Source: Okapia johnstoni (lineage: Eukaryota; Chordata; Mammalia; Artiodactyla; Giraffidae). Taken from it: a stretch of DNA of 64,000 nt. Under the pieces are notes generated by a model. The model was not told where the DNA came from and did no database searches. It worked only from the letters and a program-made list of their open reading frames with translations. Position numbers and translations under genes: made by a program. Positions 1-11,310 of this stretch are shown one piece after another; the stretch's first letter is position 1; each line of letters starts with the position of its first letter. The stretch is taken from NCBI GenBank assembly GCA_024291935.2, contig CM044307.1:95609461-95673460 (forward strand). The letters are read 5' to 3'.

Positions 1-890
1 ATAAACCATCTTGACAAAGAAGAATAAAGTAGAAAGAGTCACTCTGATAATAAAGTTTACTATATAGGTAAAACAATCAAGACAGTACACCAGAGCAGAG
101 GATAGATTCATGTCAGTGAATCAGAATAGAGAACCCAGAAATAGAAAATTTCTGGAGTCTAGGACTAGGCAAAGAGTTCTTAGAACTGACACCAAAAACA
201 CATTCCATTGGAGGAAAATTGAAAAATTAGAGTTTTTCAAAATTAAAAGCTTTTGCTTTGCAAAGACCCTGGCAAGAGGATGAAAAGATTGTGAGATCTG
301 CAAACACGTATCCAGCAAGGGAACTAATATCTTGAATATATAAAGAATTCTCAAAGTCAACAGTAAAAAAAACAAACAGTACAATTACTAAATGAACTAA
401 AGACATAAAGAGGCATTTCACTGAAGAGGCTGTACAGATAACAAATAAACACATAAAAAGATGTTAATATTATTAGCCACAAGGAAATGCAAATCAAAAC
501 CACAGTATGATATCACTAAATACCTAACAGAATGGTTTTAAAAAATAGTGAAAACATTAAATCCTGATGAGAACATGGAGCAACTGAATCACTCACACAC
601 TGCTAGTGAGGATGTAAAATGGCAAAATGGCACAGATATTCTTGAAAATAATTTGTAATTGTTGTTGTTAATAAGAAATATGCAACTGCTATAAGACCCA
701 GTAATTGCACTCCTTGGTATTTATCTGAGAAAAGTGAAGACTTACAGTCATACAAAAATGTATCCGTAAATGTTTATAGGTTTATTTATAATAGCCAAAA
801 ACTAGAAGTAGCCCATACGTCCTCCAATAGAAGAATGGTTAAACAAAATAGCACTTTAGTAACAATGGAGCTTGGACGTCATTACCCTCA
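1..890 (+). mobile_element. Old L1 LINE, end of ORF2 (decayed, cut by window edge)
   Basis: Nucleotides match the familiar C-terminal part of mammalian L1 ORF2 in sense orientation, for example 'agaatagagaacccagaaat' near 123-144 and later stretches that correspond to the region encoding the end of the protein. Every frame is interrupted by stops and small indels, so nothing is translatable. The element continues off the left edge. The similarity fades after about 890. The high divergence suggests an L1M-era copy rather than a recent ruminant L1. Subfamily is not assigned. Confidence 0.75.
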
Positions 891-1644
891 TTCTCACAAG
901 GAAAAAAGAAAAAAAAACTGAACAAGGTGAAAATCAACAAGTCTTCTTAGTTCCATTAGAGGATTCAGGTCATGGTGAAAACTGCTAGCTGTCCTGCAAA
1001 CTGAACAGACAAACAGGCAGATACAAAGAATCATAAATAACCCTTTCCTAAAATTCTACCTTAACAAAGTGTACAAAGAAACATGGGGAACTTCAAGTGC
1101 TGGCAAACCAAGAGGATAACTGAAATTTCTTGACAAATGTAACAAAATCATTAGGTGTATAGATGACAAGTTATATTCCTAAAATAAAGAATGTCTTCAT
1201 CAGTTAAAAGAGATGGAAAAGCTCTGCAACTCACAAACCTTTGACAGAGTGAAAAGGGTGGGCAAAGAGGAATACGCGGTGCCCTCCTAGCAAATGGTAC
1301 ATCTGCCACTGCAATAATTGAATGGAAGAGAAGCATCCAGATTTTCCACCACCTTTGAAAGACTTAAATTAGTAGATAGGCAAGTTAAATGGAAGTTTTA
1401 GAAAATGATACTTTGGGACACTCTAAATAAATTATGTAGAGTAATGATATAATTACACTCTGTCAGGACTGTGCAAGTTAAAACTAAGATAAAATACATA
1501 TTCTTTAAAAAAACATATATTTAAAATTGGCACACATACTCACATGCAAACAAAAGAAAAATGCAGACCCCTCAAAACTGGGTTAAATCATAATCCTAAA
1601 GAGAATTGATAAAGCAGGGATGTATAATCAGGAAGAACAAAGTA
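891..1644. other. Unassigned AT-rich sequence
   Basis: No recognised repeat, coding frame or RNA gene. A stretch around 1195-1330 is less AT-rich and contains a 61-codon minus-strand frame with no recognisable domain. It could be an old LTR or internal retroviral remnant, but I cannot support that. Confidence 0.4.
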
Positions 1645-1722
1645 TTGTGTTGGCCAAAAAGTTCATTTGGATTTTTCATAGCACCTTACCGAAAAACCTG
1701 AACAAATTTTTTGGCCAAACTA
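1645..1722. mobile_element. Palindromic mariner-derived MITE
   Basis: A near-perfect 78-bp inverted repeat. The left arm contains 'ttggccaaaaagttc' (1650-1664), and the right arm contains its imperfect complement ending 'tttttggccaaac' (to 1720). The centre is 'ttttcatagcaccttaccgaaaa'-like, interrupted by only a few unpaired bases. TA dinucleotides flank both ends (1643-1644 and 1721-1722), as expected for Tc1/mariner insertion. It matches the very short palindromic mariner repeat known from bovine genomes. The reading frame across it is fortuitous. Confidence 0.8.
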
Positions 1723-1924
1723 AAAGCAAGAATTTTGTAAAAAGGTCAGTCCAGTTCAATCATTCCAAAGTTGGAAAAGAGAGAACTATAATTTGGCTAA
1801 AATAATCCAAGCTCCAGGGCCTAAGAGGTAAAAAGGAATTGAGAAAACTAAGCAAACATAAAAAGGAAGCCAAAAATCTCATCTTGGGTAACTGAATCCA
1901 GGGCACTGAGGCAAAGTGTTAGGG

Positions 1925-2110
1925 AACTCACATTTACTGAGGAATTAATATATGTCTCCTGTCATGTATAAACCATCTTACAAATATCTAGAATACCTTA
2001 ATTTATGAGACAAGCAATTTTTATTTCCTTTTTACAGATAATGAATTTGATAGGATAACTAATGGTCACAAAGTTATAAATTATGTTTCAAAGCAGGAAT
2101 TTAGTTAGTT
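1925..2110 (-). mobile_element. MIR SINE (diverged)
   Basis: In reverse orientation it shows the order expected for MIR: 'ttactgagga' near 1935, then a run of T, then 'ttttacagataatgaat' near 2031. This equals the conserved 'ttttacagatgagga' core with changes. It is too diverged to place the ends exactly. Confidence 0.5.
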
Positions 2111-2489
2111 CTTATTGTTCACTATAACAGCAAGATGCTAATGAAAATGAGTTATATATCACTATTGCTTAAATTTATAGAATGACTTACAAAAACTTTT
2201 ATATTAACTATATCATTTTTTCTTTAAGATAAAGCTCTGGGCTATGTAGATTTGATGCTACTATTTCCTCTTGTCAGATGGGAAGACTAGGCTTCAGAGA
2301 AGCCCATGGCACCCTGAAGGCACAGGGGGGAGGATGGATTTATTCTTCCCATTTAGGTTTGTCTGACTGCAAGTCATGTGCTCTTCCTATTGCACACAGC
2401 ACAGTTGTTTTTGCAGCTCCATCAGAACTGACTGTGGAAGCAGGACTGGAACAGATGATAGTATAGCTGGGATTATAGTGGCCTGAGAA

Positions 2490-2693
2490 TTATAAAAGTG
2501 CTAAACAGCATGCGCTCTGCAGCCAGAATCCTGAGTTTGTAAAGCAGTGCTTCTTCTACTGACAGTAAGGTCTGGTCAAGCCACATAATCTCCCGTTTTT
2601 CATTTTCCTCATATGAAAACGGAGGAAACAATAGTATCTCAAGACCTACCTGCTAAAGTTTCTGTAAAAATGCCCTAGGATGTAAGTGCACAA

Positions 2694-2696
<3 letters not shown>
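2490..2696 (+). mobile_element. MIR SINE
   Basis: Sense MIR pattern: a 'gctctgcagccagaatcctgag' type tRNA-derived part, then a 'tcaagccacataatctcc' core segment. It is followed by 'tcattttcctcatatgaaaa' and 'acctacctgctaaag' segments that match the conserved core and 3' part. It ends at a microsatellite. Confidence 0.75.
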
Positions 2697-2772
<76 letters not shown>

Positions 2773-2795
2773 GTGTATATATATATGTATATATA
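2697..2795. repeat. Compound TA/CA microsatellite
   Basis: About 38 bp of TA repeats (2697-2734), then about 28 bp of CA repeats (2735-2762), then mixed TA and TG repeats to 2795. It lies exactly between a MIR and a BovB tail. It is probably polymorphic in length. Confidence 0.95.
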
Positions 2796-2807
2796 AAATA
2801 ATTATTT

Positions 2808-3200
2808 GGAGTGCCAAAGAATTGAACTTTTTAAAAGTGCCTTTAAACTATGGTGCTAAGAGAAGACTCCTGAGAGTCCCTTGGACAGCAGGGAGATCAA
2901 GCCAGTCAATCTTAAGGGAAATCAACCATGAATACTTGAGGAAGGACTGATGCTGAAGATGAAACTCCAGTATTTTGGTCATCAAATTTGAACAGCTGAC
3001 TGATTGGAAAAGTCCCTGATGCTGAGAAAGATTGAGAGCGGGAGGAAAAGAGAGCATCAGAAGATGAAATGGCTGGATGGCATCACTGATTCAATGGACA
3101 TGAACTTAGGCAAACTTTGGGAGTTGGTGAGGGACTGAAAGGCCTGGAGTGCTGTAGTCCATGGGGTTGCAAAGAGTTGGACATCACTGGGTGACTGAAC
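2808..3200 (+). mobile_element. BovB LINE, 3' end (5'-truncated)
   Basis: Begins at a 'gagtgccaaagaattga' segment equivalent to the C-terminal RT-downstream coding part of BovB. It runs through the 3' tail ('ccatggggttgcaaagagtt', 3160-3179) to the 'gactgaac' terminus. It is diverged from the other copies and lost all coding capacity. Confidence 0.85.
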
Positions 3201-3229
3201 AACAATAACAGTGTATATATATTACCTGG

Positions 3230-3471
3230 GGCTGCTGCTAAGTCGCTTCAGTCATGTCCGACTCTGTGCGACCCCATAGACAACAGCCCACCAGACTCCC
3301 CCGTCCCTGGGATTCTCCAGGCAAGAACACTGGAGTGGGTTGCCATTTCCTTCTCCAATGCATGAAAGGGAATTATCAGTAGCAGTATATAAATATATGC
3401 ATGCGTCTAAGTTACTTCAGTCGTGTCCAACTCTGTGTGACACTATGGACTGTAGTCTATCAGGTTCCTCT
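3230..3471 (-). mobile_element. Bov-A2-type SINE (two Bov-A units)
   Basis: Two antisense Bov-A monomers in tandem. The first (3230-3367) contains the antisense of 'gtcggac' and 'ggcaacccactccagt'. The second, shorter unit (3403-3471) begins again at 'gtctaagttacttcagtcgt'. The link between them, about 35 bp, is diverged. Confidence 0.85.
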
Positions 3472-4149
3472 AAATTAGTAACAGTAATAATAGTAATACT
3501 ATTAGTAGTAGTAATTATTTATGGATAATAATTAGGAACACTCAAGAAGAGAAGAATAAATTTAAAATGAGGTACATAGTCAAAACTTTAACTTGCTTGT
3601 TTTAAGATGTTCTTCCTAAATTAATTAACAAGGAAAAGCAAAACACCTTTCATAATAGTGATATGTATCAGCTTCTCAATCTTTTATATATTGACAATAA
3701 AATTAAGGCAGAAATCGATATTTACATTAAATTTATAAGTGCTCCAAAAACAAATAAAAAATAATGTATTGATTTGTATTTTGTTCTTCCTTAGAGCTCA
3801 AATATTTTTCAGATCCAACAACAAATATTCACCTTTAAGTAACTGACTCAAGAGTTATTCTATTAAGTCAAAGATGGCATTTCAGATCATGATTTCATTA
3901 TGTAGTTGGATGGTACACTATCATTTATATTCAATTTCATAATTACAGTAGTCTAAAAAGAAAGAAACATCGTAACTGTACATCATTTAAATAATTAAGT
4001 AGTCACAAAATTTCTATTTTATGTTATTTCAATTCCATTGATAATCATACTTGCTTTCTTACTTATATTCCACCAGATGTAAAATAACCATCCCTATTTC
4101 CATACTTTTTCCTTGCCTTCTTTGTGTTATAATTTTCTGGGAAATTCCT
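3472..4149. other. Unassigned AT-rich sequence
   Basis: Starts with an ATT/AGT-rich simple stretch (3475-3520). The rest shows no repeat or gene I can recognise. Confidence 0.5.
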
Positions 4150-5757
4150 ACTTCTTTGTTGGCTATTAATTTATTAAGCAAATACCTCCTGAACTCAATA
4201 TGTTGGAGAGTCCATTGTGGCCCTGAGAAAAGATAGCCCCTGCCCTTATAGGTTCATAGTGTAGCAAGGAAGAGAACATCACACAGATCATTATAAATAA
4301 TTAACTTAGAGTTACAATTTCCATTATATGCTGGAAAATACAGAGTGCAATACAGAGCATACAATTGTTTACCTAATCTATTTCAGTAATCAATAAACAA
4401 CATTCATGAGAATTCCCCTGGAGAAGGGAACAGCTACCCACTCCAGTATTCTGGCCCGGAGAATTCCACAGACGGTATAGTCTACGGGGTCGCAAAGAGT
4501 AGGACACAACTGAGTGACTTTCACTCACTTCATGAGAGTTAGCTTTTAACTGAGAACTAAAATGTGAAAGAATAACAGATATTATCTAAGTGAATAGGTT
4601 CAAATGGGGGAGGTTGAGACTGTTTCAGAGAAAAGGAATAGGATGCATAAAAAGTCTGAGTTGGTAAAAATATATAGCACGCTGAAGAATTCTGAGAAGA
4701 CTACTGCTAATTCTTAAAGAGCAAGCTGGTGGATAATGAGTAAGAAAGGGAAGTACAAGGATCCAATTGTACACCACTTTCTAGACAGATTAAAACTTTG
4801 GAGTTTTTCCTGTAGATTAACTACAAATACTGAAAGTATTTTTAAGCAATATGGTGACATTAATAGCTATGCATTTTAAAGGATAAATTGGAGCGATGTG
4901 TGATACAAGAAGTGAGGAGAGAATGCCACTGGAGTAATCAGGAGAGAGAAGGCAGAAACAGAATGGTAACAGTGAGAGTTTGGAGAAGTACAAGGTCAGT
5001 TGGATGTGTAGGGATAAAGAGCATGAGGAAAAAGAAGATGAAATCCACTGCTATCTCCTATCTTTCTAATTGAAGCAGTTGAGTATAGCATAAGATTAAA
5101 TAAAGGGCAGCATACTGATGGAGTAGTTATGATACAGGGGGCGAAAACTGAGCTAAGCCTGCTCTGCTCTTTTTTTCAAAAATCAATTAGATAACTTCTC
5201 CTTTAATCAGAGAGTGATTGACAGGTTAGAGAGGGGACAAGACTGCTATTCTAGAAGAAATCACACATCTGGCAGCTTGTGGGGAATGGACAATTGGTCC
5301 AGATTGACAGATATTTTGCTTTTGAGTTTAAATTGTTGTCTCGAGAGATGGTAGGTGATAGATAAAGGAATAGATAGATAGGTAAACAGATACTTAATAA
5401 ACATGCACACATATTTACAGCTCAAAAAAGGGTATTAGAAATACATATTTATAGGCTTTGGTGAGCTCTGGTAATATATAAGAGGAAGAGTGAATTGAAA
5501 ATAGAATTGAGGAAAAGGAAAGTCAAGAGGAAATTCAACATTCAAAGATGGTATAGACCACTGGAAAGAATTGAGAAAGTAGGAAAAATACTTGGAGAAA
5601 GTACAATAAAATTTGAAGAGAAGATAGTGTTTAAAAAGAGAGCGTTACTTATTCAGAGGGTAGTGAGAGGTTAAGCAAGAAGACTAAGGAATGGCCACTG
5701 ACTTCAGTGTCTTGGAAATCACTGGTGCCTTTTGCCAAGGTGGTTTCACATAAACTG
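4150..5757 (+). mobile_element. Ancient mammalian interspersed repeat, family not assigned (left part)
   Basis: Successive stretches follow the order of a common old mammalian repeat. They are a 'ctgcccttataggttcatag' type segment (4231-4250), a 'tttcagagaaaaggaatagg' segment (4622-4641), an 'actttggagtttttcctgtag' type segment (about 4795-4815), and a 'gaggttaagcaagaagac' segment near 5668. The copy is strongly diverged and non-coding. It is interrupted by a Bov-A SINE (4412-4528) and continues beyond the inverted BovB at 6471. Confidence 0.4.
4412..4528 (+). mobile_element. Bov-A SINE monomer with target-site duplication
   Basis: A single sense Bov-A unit from 'cctggagaaggg' to 'actgagtgact'. 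It is flanked by a 9-bp direct repeat, ttcatgaga, at 4403-4411 and 4529-4537. Confidence 0.85.
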
Positions 5758-5767
5758 TTAGGTGTAC

Positions 5768-6460
5768 TGCATTTCAGATTCTTTTGTGGACTATGATGGC
5801 TACTCCATTTCTTCTAAGGGATTCCTGCCCACAGTAGTAGATATAATGGTCATCTGAATTAAATTCACCCATTCCAGTCCATTTTAGTTTGCTGTTTCCT
5901 AAAATGTCAATGTTTACTCTTGCCATCTCCTGTTTAACCACCTCCAATTTGTCTTGATTCATGGACCTAACATTCCAGGTTCCTAAGCAATATTGCACTT
6001 TACAGCATCGGACGTTACTTCCATCACCAGTCACATCCACAACTGGGTATTGTCTTTGCTTTGGCTCCATTTCTTCATTCTTTCTGGAGTTATTTCTCCA
6101 CTGATCTCCAGTAGCATACTGGGCAAGAGTCCCTTGGACAGCAAGGAGATCCAACCAGTCTATCTTAAAGGAAATTGGTCCTGAATAGTCATTGGAAAGA
6201 CTGATGCTGAAGCTGAAACTCCAATAATTTGGCCACCTGATTCAGAGAACTGACTTATCTGAAAAGACCCTGATGCTGGGAAAGATTGAAGGTGGGAAGA
6301 GAAGGGGATGACAGAGGACAAGATGGCTGGATGGCATCACCAACTCAATGGACATGAGTTTGAGTAAACTCCGGGAGTTGGTGATGGATAGGGAGGTCTG
6401 GCATGCTGAAGTCCATGTGGTCGCAGAGAGTTGGACATGACTGAGCACTGAACTGAACCC
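5768..6460. mobile_element. BovB LINE with 5' inversion (twin priming)
   Basis: Two BovB segments face each other. 5768-6125 is antisense and carries the 5' region plus the start of the endonuclease domain (GTWNVRSMNQ is readable on the minus strand near 5950). 6126-6460 is sense and carries the last 335 bp of the element to 'gcactgaactgaac'. One 10-bp duplication, ttaggtgtac, flanks the whole at 5758-5767 and 6461-6470. It is therefore a single insertion event, not two. The 'gaattg...' style minus-strand frame across the junction is an artefact of the inversion. Confidence 0.9.
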
Positions 6461-6470
6461 TTAGGTGTAC

Positions 6471-6796
6471 AAATGAGAGATGATGAAATAGGAACAAAGA
6501 TTTTAGAAACTTATTTACAGAGTTAGACTGCAAAATGCAAAAAAAAAAATAGAATTATAGCTAATTCTTTAAATCTCCTTTAAGAAAGGACATTTTCTGT
6601 TCATACTGGAGTGTTTCTAAGATGTATAAATACATATGGACAAAGACAATACAGTTGAAAAATCTGAAGATACTAACTATAATTAGAAATAGAATGCTTA
6701 AAGGCCAACTTTAGATTGATTTAAGAAGGGAAGAATGACAACTGCAGTTCTGTGGCAGAAAGAATAGAGAAAGGGTAGGAATTTATACTAGTTTGT
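6471..6796 (+). mobile_element. Ancient interspersed repeat, continuation (right part)
   Basis: Resumes directly after the second copy of the BovB target duplication. It has the same style and orientation as 4150-5757, with an A-run at 6540-6550. It is weak on its own, and supported mainly by continuity across the insertion. Confidence 0.3.
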
Positions 6797-6808
6797 AGAT
6801 TGGTAGTT

Positions 6809-7032
6809 AAGGGCTTCCCAGGTGACTCAGCAGCAAAGAACTCACTTGACAGTGCAGGAGACTTAAGAGACATAGTTGAATCTCTGTTTCAGGAAGATCC
6901 CCTGGAGGAGGGCATGGCAATCCACTCCAGTATTCTTGCTGGAGAATTCCATGGACAGAGGAGCCAGGCAGGCTACAGTTCATGGGACTGCAAGCGGTTA
7001 GATACACCTGAAGCAAAATAGCATGCACACAC
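6809..7032 (+). mobile_element. Bov-tA SINE with target-site duplication
   Basis: A tRNA-Glu-derived head ('gggcttcccaggtgactcag', 6811-6830) is followed by a Bov-A body. The 12-bp flanking repeats are at 6797-6808 and 7033-7044, with one mismatch (agattggtagtt / agattagtagtt). The B-box region is degraded. Confidence 0.9.
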
Positions 7033-7044
7033 AGATTAGTAGTT

Positions 7045-7767
7045 GGAATTTGAGATATTGATCAATTCTTTTCTGTCTGAATAGAAAATTTAAATTTCTG
7101 CTGATAGGAGAAATGAAGTTTCACAAAGCTGAAAAATATTGACATAAGTAATTGATTGCCCAAGCAGTCAAAAGCGTCACTGATGCATAGGACTATAAAT
7201 GATTAGTACTGTCACTGTCTCTTACTGAGGTGCCAATCCAAGGCTCAGAAACCCAAGAGCAGGCATGAAGACAGCCACCATTACATGTTTCCAGGTTTTG
7301 GGTTTCACTGGAGAATTTAGGCCTATAAGTGGGAGGGGAGAATTCCCAATGAGATACTGTGTTAGGAACCAAAATATAAACAGAACAGTTGCTGGAGTAA
7401 CAAATGAGAAGGAAAATGAAAAACTGGAAATTGTGTTAAAATGTTTGTTATGTTTTTGGGGTAGAACATTATCCAAGATTGGAGTTTTATGGTATGACTT
7501 TGGCCATAGGAAAAGTTGATGAAATGGAAGATAAAGCTATCAGAATAGAATTTCCCAGAGAACTAAAAGGCCAGGATTTTGAGCAATGTCTTTCACAGAG
7601 AATAGATTATGAACAAACTTGGGGTAGAGATGAAATGTAATCACAGATAGTTTGTATAATAACCACGACACAGTGTGGAAGCTTAGTGTAATTATTTCTA
7701 GTTAATACCACTAAGCTCCATTTCTCATCAAGAAAGCAAGGGATTGCCAAAAAGCCTTTGCTTTGGT
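7045..7767. other. Unassigned sequence
   Basis: No recognised gene. An 84-codon frame at 7265-7519 on the plus strand overlaps an equally long one on the opposite strand (7222-7476). Neither has a recognisable domain. The stretch 7240-7510 is less AT-rich than its surroundings and could be an old LTR, but I see no terminal TG/CA or duplication. Confidence 0.35.
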
Positions 7768-7898
7768 TTTATTTTGCTTTGTTAACTATCCTAAAGCCTT
7801 TGACTGTGCGAATCACAACAAATTGGAAAATTCTTAAGGAAATGTGAGTACCGGTCCTACCTTACCTGTCTCCTGAGAAACTTTGTATGCCTGTTGTG
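7768..7898 (+). mobile_element. BovB LINE, isolated internal RT fragment
   Basis: Corresponds to the RT segment that encodes AKAFDC, visible as 'aaagcctttgactgtgcgaa' (7793-7812), through the 'gagaaactttgtatgcc' segment (7877-7893). It has neither the 3' tail nor the 5' region, so it must be a remnant left after deletion or rearrangement. It is diverged and non-coding. Confidence 0.75.
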
Positions 7899-8189
7899 TT
7901 TCCATCCCAAAGGATTTAGCATGAGAAAAAAAATTATTTAACAGAAAAAAAAATTGCTTCTAAATAAAGTAATGCAATATCTGTAAAAAGGTACAATTTC
8001 CCCATAAGCATCTTTAGAAATTTGGCATGTGATTAACTGCAGTGCTTTATTATCAATCTCTAAAATTAAGACCAGTATTTATACTTAAGTAAGTAACATC
8101 AGAGAAAGTTAAGTCAGAAATCAAGTGTTCAAAAAGCCTGCAAAAAGACGTAATGACCTTAGATATCCGACTATAAAAATAGTCATATA
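7899..8189. other. Unassigned AT-rich sequence
   Basis: A-rich; nothing recognised. Confidence 0.5.
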
Positions 8190-8312
8190 AGAGACTTCCC
8201 TGGTGGCCCTATGGTTAAGACTCCACACTTGCAAAGCAGGGTACGTGAGTTTGATTCCTGGTCAGGGAGCTAAGATCCCGCATGCTGCATGGTGTGGCCA
8301 AAAGATGAAAAA
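8190..8312 (+). mobile_element. CHR-type tRNA-derived SINE
   Basis: Shows the cetartiodactyl CHR pattern: 'gacttccctggtggccctat' (8192-8211), 'gggagctaagatcccgcatg', and 'ggtgtggccaaaa'. The short A-rich tail ends near 8312. It differs from Bov-tA because the body after the tRNA part is not Bov-A. Confidence 0.8.
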
Positions 8313-10547
8313 ATAGAAATAACCATATAAAAATTATACCACTTAAAGGTCTATAGATGTCTGCAATATCATTGATATTTAGTAAGTACAATTTATAGGA
8401 GCTTATGGGAGTTGCAGATGAAATGTGAAATAACATGCATTTCAAAAGGCTGATGGAGGTGCCATATTTTTGTGTATTTATTTATACCAAAAATGTTTCT
8501 GTGTGTTTAAATTTAAGGAATATTATATGCAAATTTATCTTAAAACTTGGACTAATAAAACAATATCTTAGATATTTTATCTTTTCAGGTTATTTTTTCT
8601 TATCTACCTTTTCTATGATCATCTTTGGGAAACAAAAAAGGAATATGGGAAAAATTGCTTATAAAATCAGCATTAAGAACAAAAGCTGAATTTTGACAGT
8701 ATAACAATAAATATTTTCAGATAATATAAAAATCAATTATTTATTTTCCATGTACTTTAAAATATTTTTAAAATTATACAATGATTGTAAGATTTAAAAC
8801 AAAAATATCCAAAACATTGTTATAGATAGAATTGGAGGTAGGAAGTAGTAGAGAAGACTGCATTTTATAAAAGAAGCAATTTTATCTTAAATTAGCTCTA
8901 ATGGGTATTCTATATTTAAAAATTGGTAGTATCAATCCTCATGACTTCATAGCTTTTTACTTAAGCTTAATAATTTAGATCAGATATTGAAAAATGAAAA
9001 ACGCTATTGCTTTTCTCTATGGCCAGTGACTACCTAATCAAAATGAATTCATCTACAAGAGTGAGGTATTTGCTTTAAGCAATAGATATACAAGTCCTCA
9101 ATTTAATGTTGACAAAGCTTCAGAGAGAAATAGTTTCAGATTTTGTATTAAAGGAATAACAGCCAAGTGAAATGCTGCATGATAAAGAAAAAAATTTTGA
9201 CTGGGACAATTCTAGCTATAAAATATTTATTACTTAGTGTGATGATATGTTAAATTCACAGCAAACTATTTCCAACATCCTATTAAAACTAATTTAAATT
9301 ATCTCATTGGTTGCAAATACTACTTATTGAACAGTTACTACCTTTCACTCTCCTTGGTGCTGAGGGAACACAATGAAGTAAACATTTTTTGAGTAATATT
9401 CTTTGAAAGTCCTCCGTTAATTAATTTTTTCTAATAAGATAAACATAACATCTAAAATAAAGCAATACACTAGATAATGATGACATCTAACCTCACATTA
9501 ACTTATTTATGTTTTAATAATTTCAATTTAATTAGCAAATCTATTAATATCATACAAATCAGAGTCATCAAATATGCATTGTCTTCAAGATTCATAAATG
9601 TTATTCAAAATACAACTACTCTAGTCTTGATTGAGAGAAAATGCATCTAGTTAACACATACACACTAAGTTTTAACCTAGGATTTAAATAGAGTACAAGG
9701 TACATAGGATAATATTGCAGAAAGAGAAAAAAATAGCATTGGAGAATGCAAACAAAATAGCCTTTACAGCCATCTCATTACAGAGGTGACTTCAAAAATA
9801 TGGAATAAAGAAAATGGGAGAAACCAAATGACTTTGTTGCAATCTTTCTGCTTGCCAGGAGCAAGTAATGATGACTCCCACCAGGGAAAGCTAAATTGAG
9901 AGTTGAGAAATAGCATCAAATAGACATAAAAATGGAAGATACTGTGTTTTTTAAACAAGGAAAAGTGCTTCCATTAGGCCATTTTATATAAAACACTTTC
10001 TATTTGTCCATTATATGCACCTAAATCATTATTACATAGAAAGGAAACTAAGTCTTATATCTATCATATAGTTACTGAAATGGAAAAAAAAATACAAAAA
10101 TTTAATGCTGTGAAAGGAGTAATTTTCCAGTTATACTAAACCTGAAATGAATCAATAAAGAAGAAAAGAAGTAGCAGTTTGTGAACACAGGAGGAAAAGT
10201 TCTGAATAAACTCATTAGCCCAAAAAAATAGTAAGAAGGGGAGGGAATGGGAATTATACTATTATTAGACTCAGAAAGGATTCCTTTTTTTATTCAATCT
10301 TATGGCCAGCTGATGTCCCAAAGCAATAAGAGAAATCTATAAAAGTATTAGCTAACCAGTCCTATCACAGTGCAGAGATGAGAGGTCTATTACTTATATT
10401 TGTCAAGAAAGCCCTAAAATCATGGTTCTGAGAAAATATAAAATAATATATTAAAGAAATAACTGATCATGACCTTTCAATGCACCTGTGATTTACTCCG
10501 ACTCCCTACCAAGACAGTATACGAACAGAGAAAAGATTGATTATACA
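8313..10547. other. Repeat-poor AT-rich sequence
   Basis: About 2.2 kb without a recognised young repeat, gene or RNA. A stretch at 9315-9430 resembles the start of the same ancient repeat seen at 4150, but too weakly to annotate. Short frames here lack domains. 10538-10547 is the left target duplication of the next SINE. Confidence 0.5.
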
Positions 10548-10825
10548 TTGCCGCTGCTGCTGCTAAGTCACTTCGGTCGTGTCCGACTCTGTGCGACCCC
10601 ACAGACGGCAGCCCACCAGGCTCTCCTGTCCCTGGGATTCTCCAGGCAAGAACACTGGAGTGGGTTGCCATTTCCTTCTCCAATGCATGAAAGTGGAAAG
10701 TGAAAGTGAAGTCGCTCAGTCGTGTCCGACTCTTAGCGACCCCATGGACTGCAGCCTACCAGGCTCCTCCATCCATGAGATTGTCCAGGCAAGAGTACTG
10801 GAGTGGGGTGCCATTGCCTTCTCCC
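10548..10825 (-). mobile_element. Bov-A2 SINE, complete dimer with target-site duplication
   Basis: Two antisense Bov-A units are joined by the usual 'gtggaaagtgaaagtgaagt' linker (10692-10711). A 'gctgctgctgct' end (tail side) lies at the left. A 10-bp repeat, tgattataca, flanks the element at 10538-10547 and 10826-10835. Low divergence suggests a fairly recent insertion. Confidence 0.95.
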
Positions 10826-11089
10826 TGATTATACACTAGCTGAGATCAAAATAGAAGGCCATCTCCGTGTGAAAATAAAATGCAATGTAAACTTGTAGGG
10901 AGAGTGTCTATATATGATTTTTTTCTATTTCTAGTTTACTGAAAAAAGAACAATAAATGTCTATTTCCTTATGAAATATAACTTTTTCCAATATGATTTT
11001 TAAATAGAGGTTCTTAATTGATTGAATTTTTGCCTGGCTAATGTTGAAGGTGGAGACAAGCTTCCAGTCAACATGGAATAAGAAGGACT

Positions 11090-11310
11090 GACATTCAGAG
11101 TATTGAGAAGAGTTCCCTGTGCTAGATAATAGGTCCTTGTTGATAATCTATTTTAAATATAGCATGTGTACAACCTAAATAGGAAAAGAATTTGAAAAAC
11201 AATAGATACATGTATATGTATAACAGAATCACTTTTCTAGACACTTAAAACTAACATGACATTAATAATCAAATATACTTCAATATGACATAATTTTTTA
11301 ATAAATTTTT
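11090..11310 (+). mobile_element. L1 3' UTR fragment (artiodactyl ART2-like)
   Basis: The order 'gagttccctgtgctagataa', 'aggtccttgttgataatcta', 'aaaactaacatgacatt' and 'tatacttcaatatgac' is that of artiodactyl L1 3' ends in sense. It ends in an A/T-rich tail. Confidence 0.75.

Noticed and set aside
7222..7519. Two 84-codon frames on opposite strands
   Set aside because: They mirror each other over the same less AT-rich stretch, with no domain, no repeat match and no start context that favours either.
10477..10839. Frames such as those reading WRIPGTGEPGGLPSVGSHRVG or its complement
   Set aside because: They are translations of Bov-A/Bov-tA SINE sequence and appear at every SINE copy.
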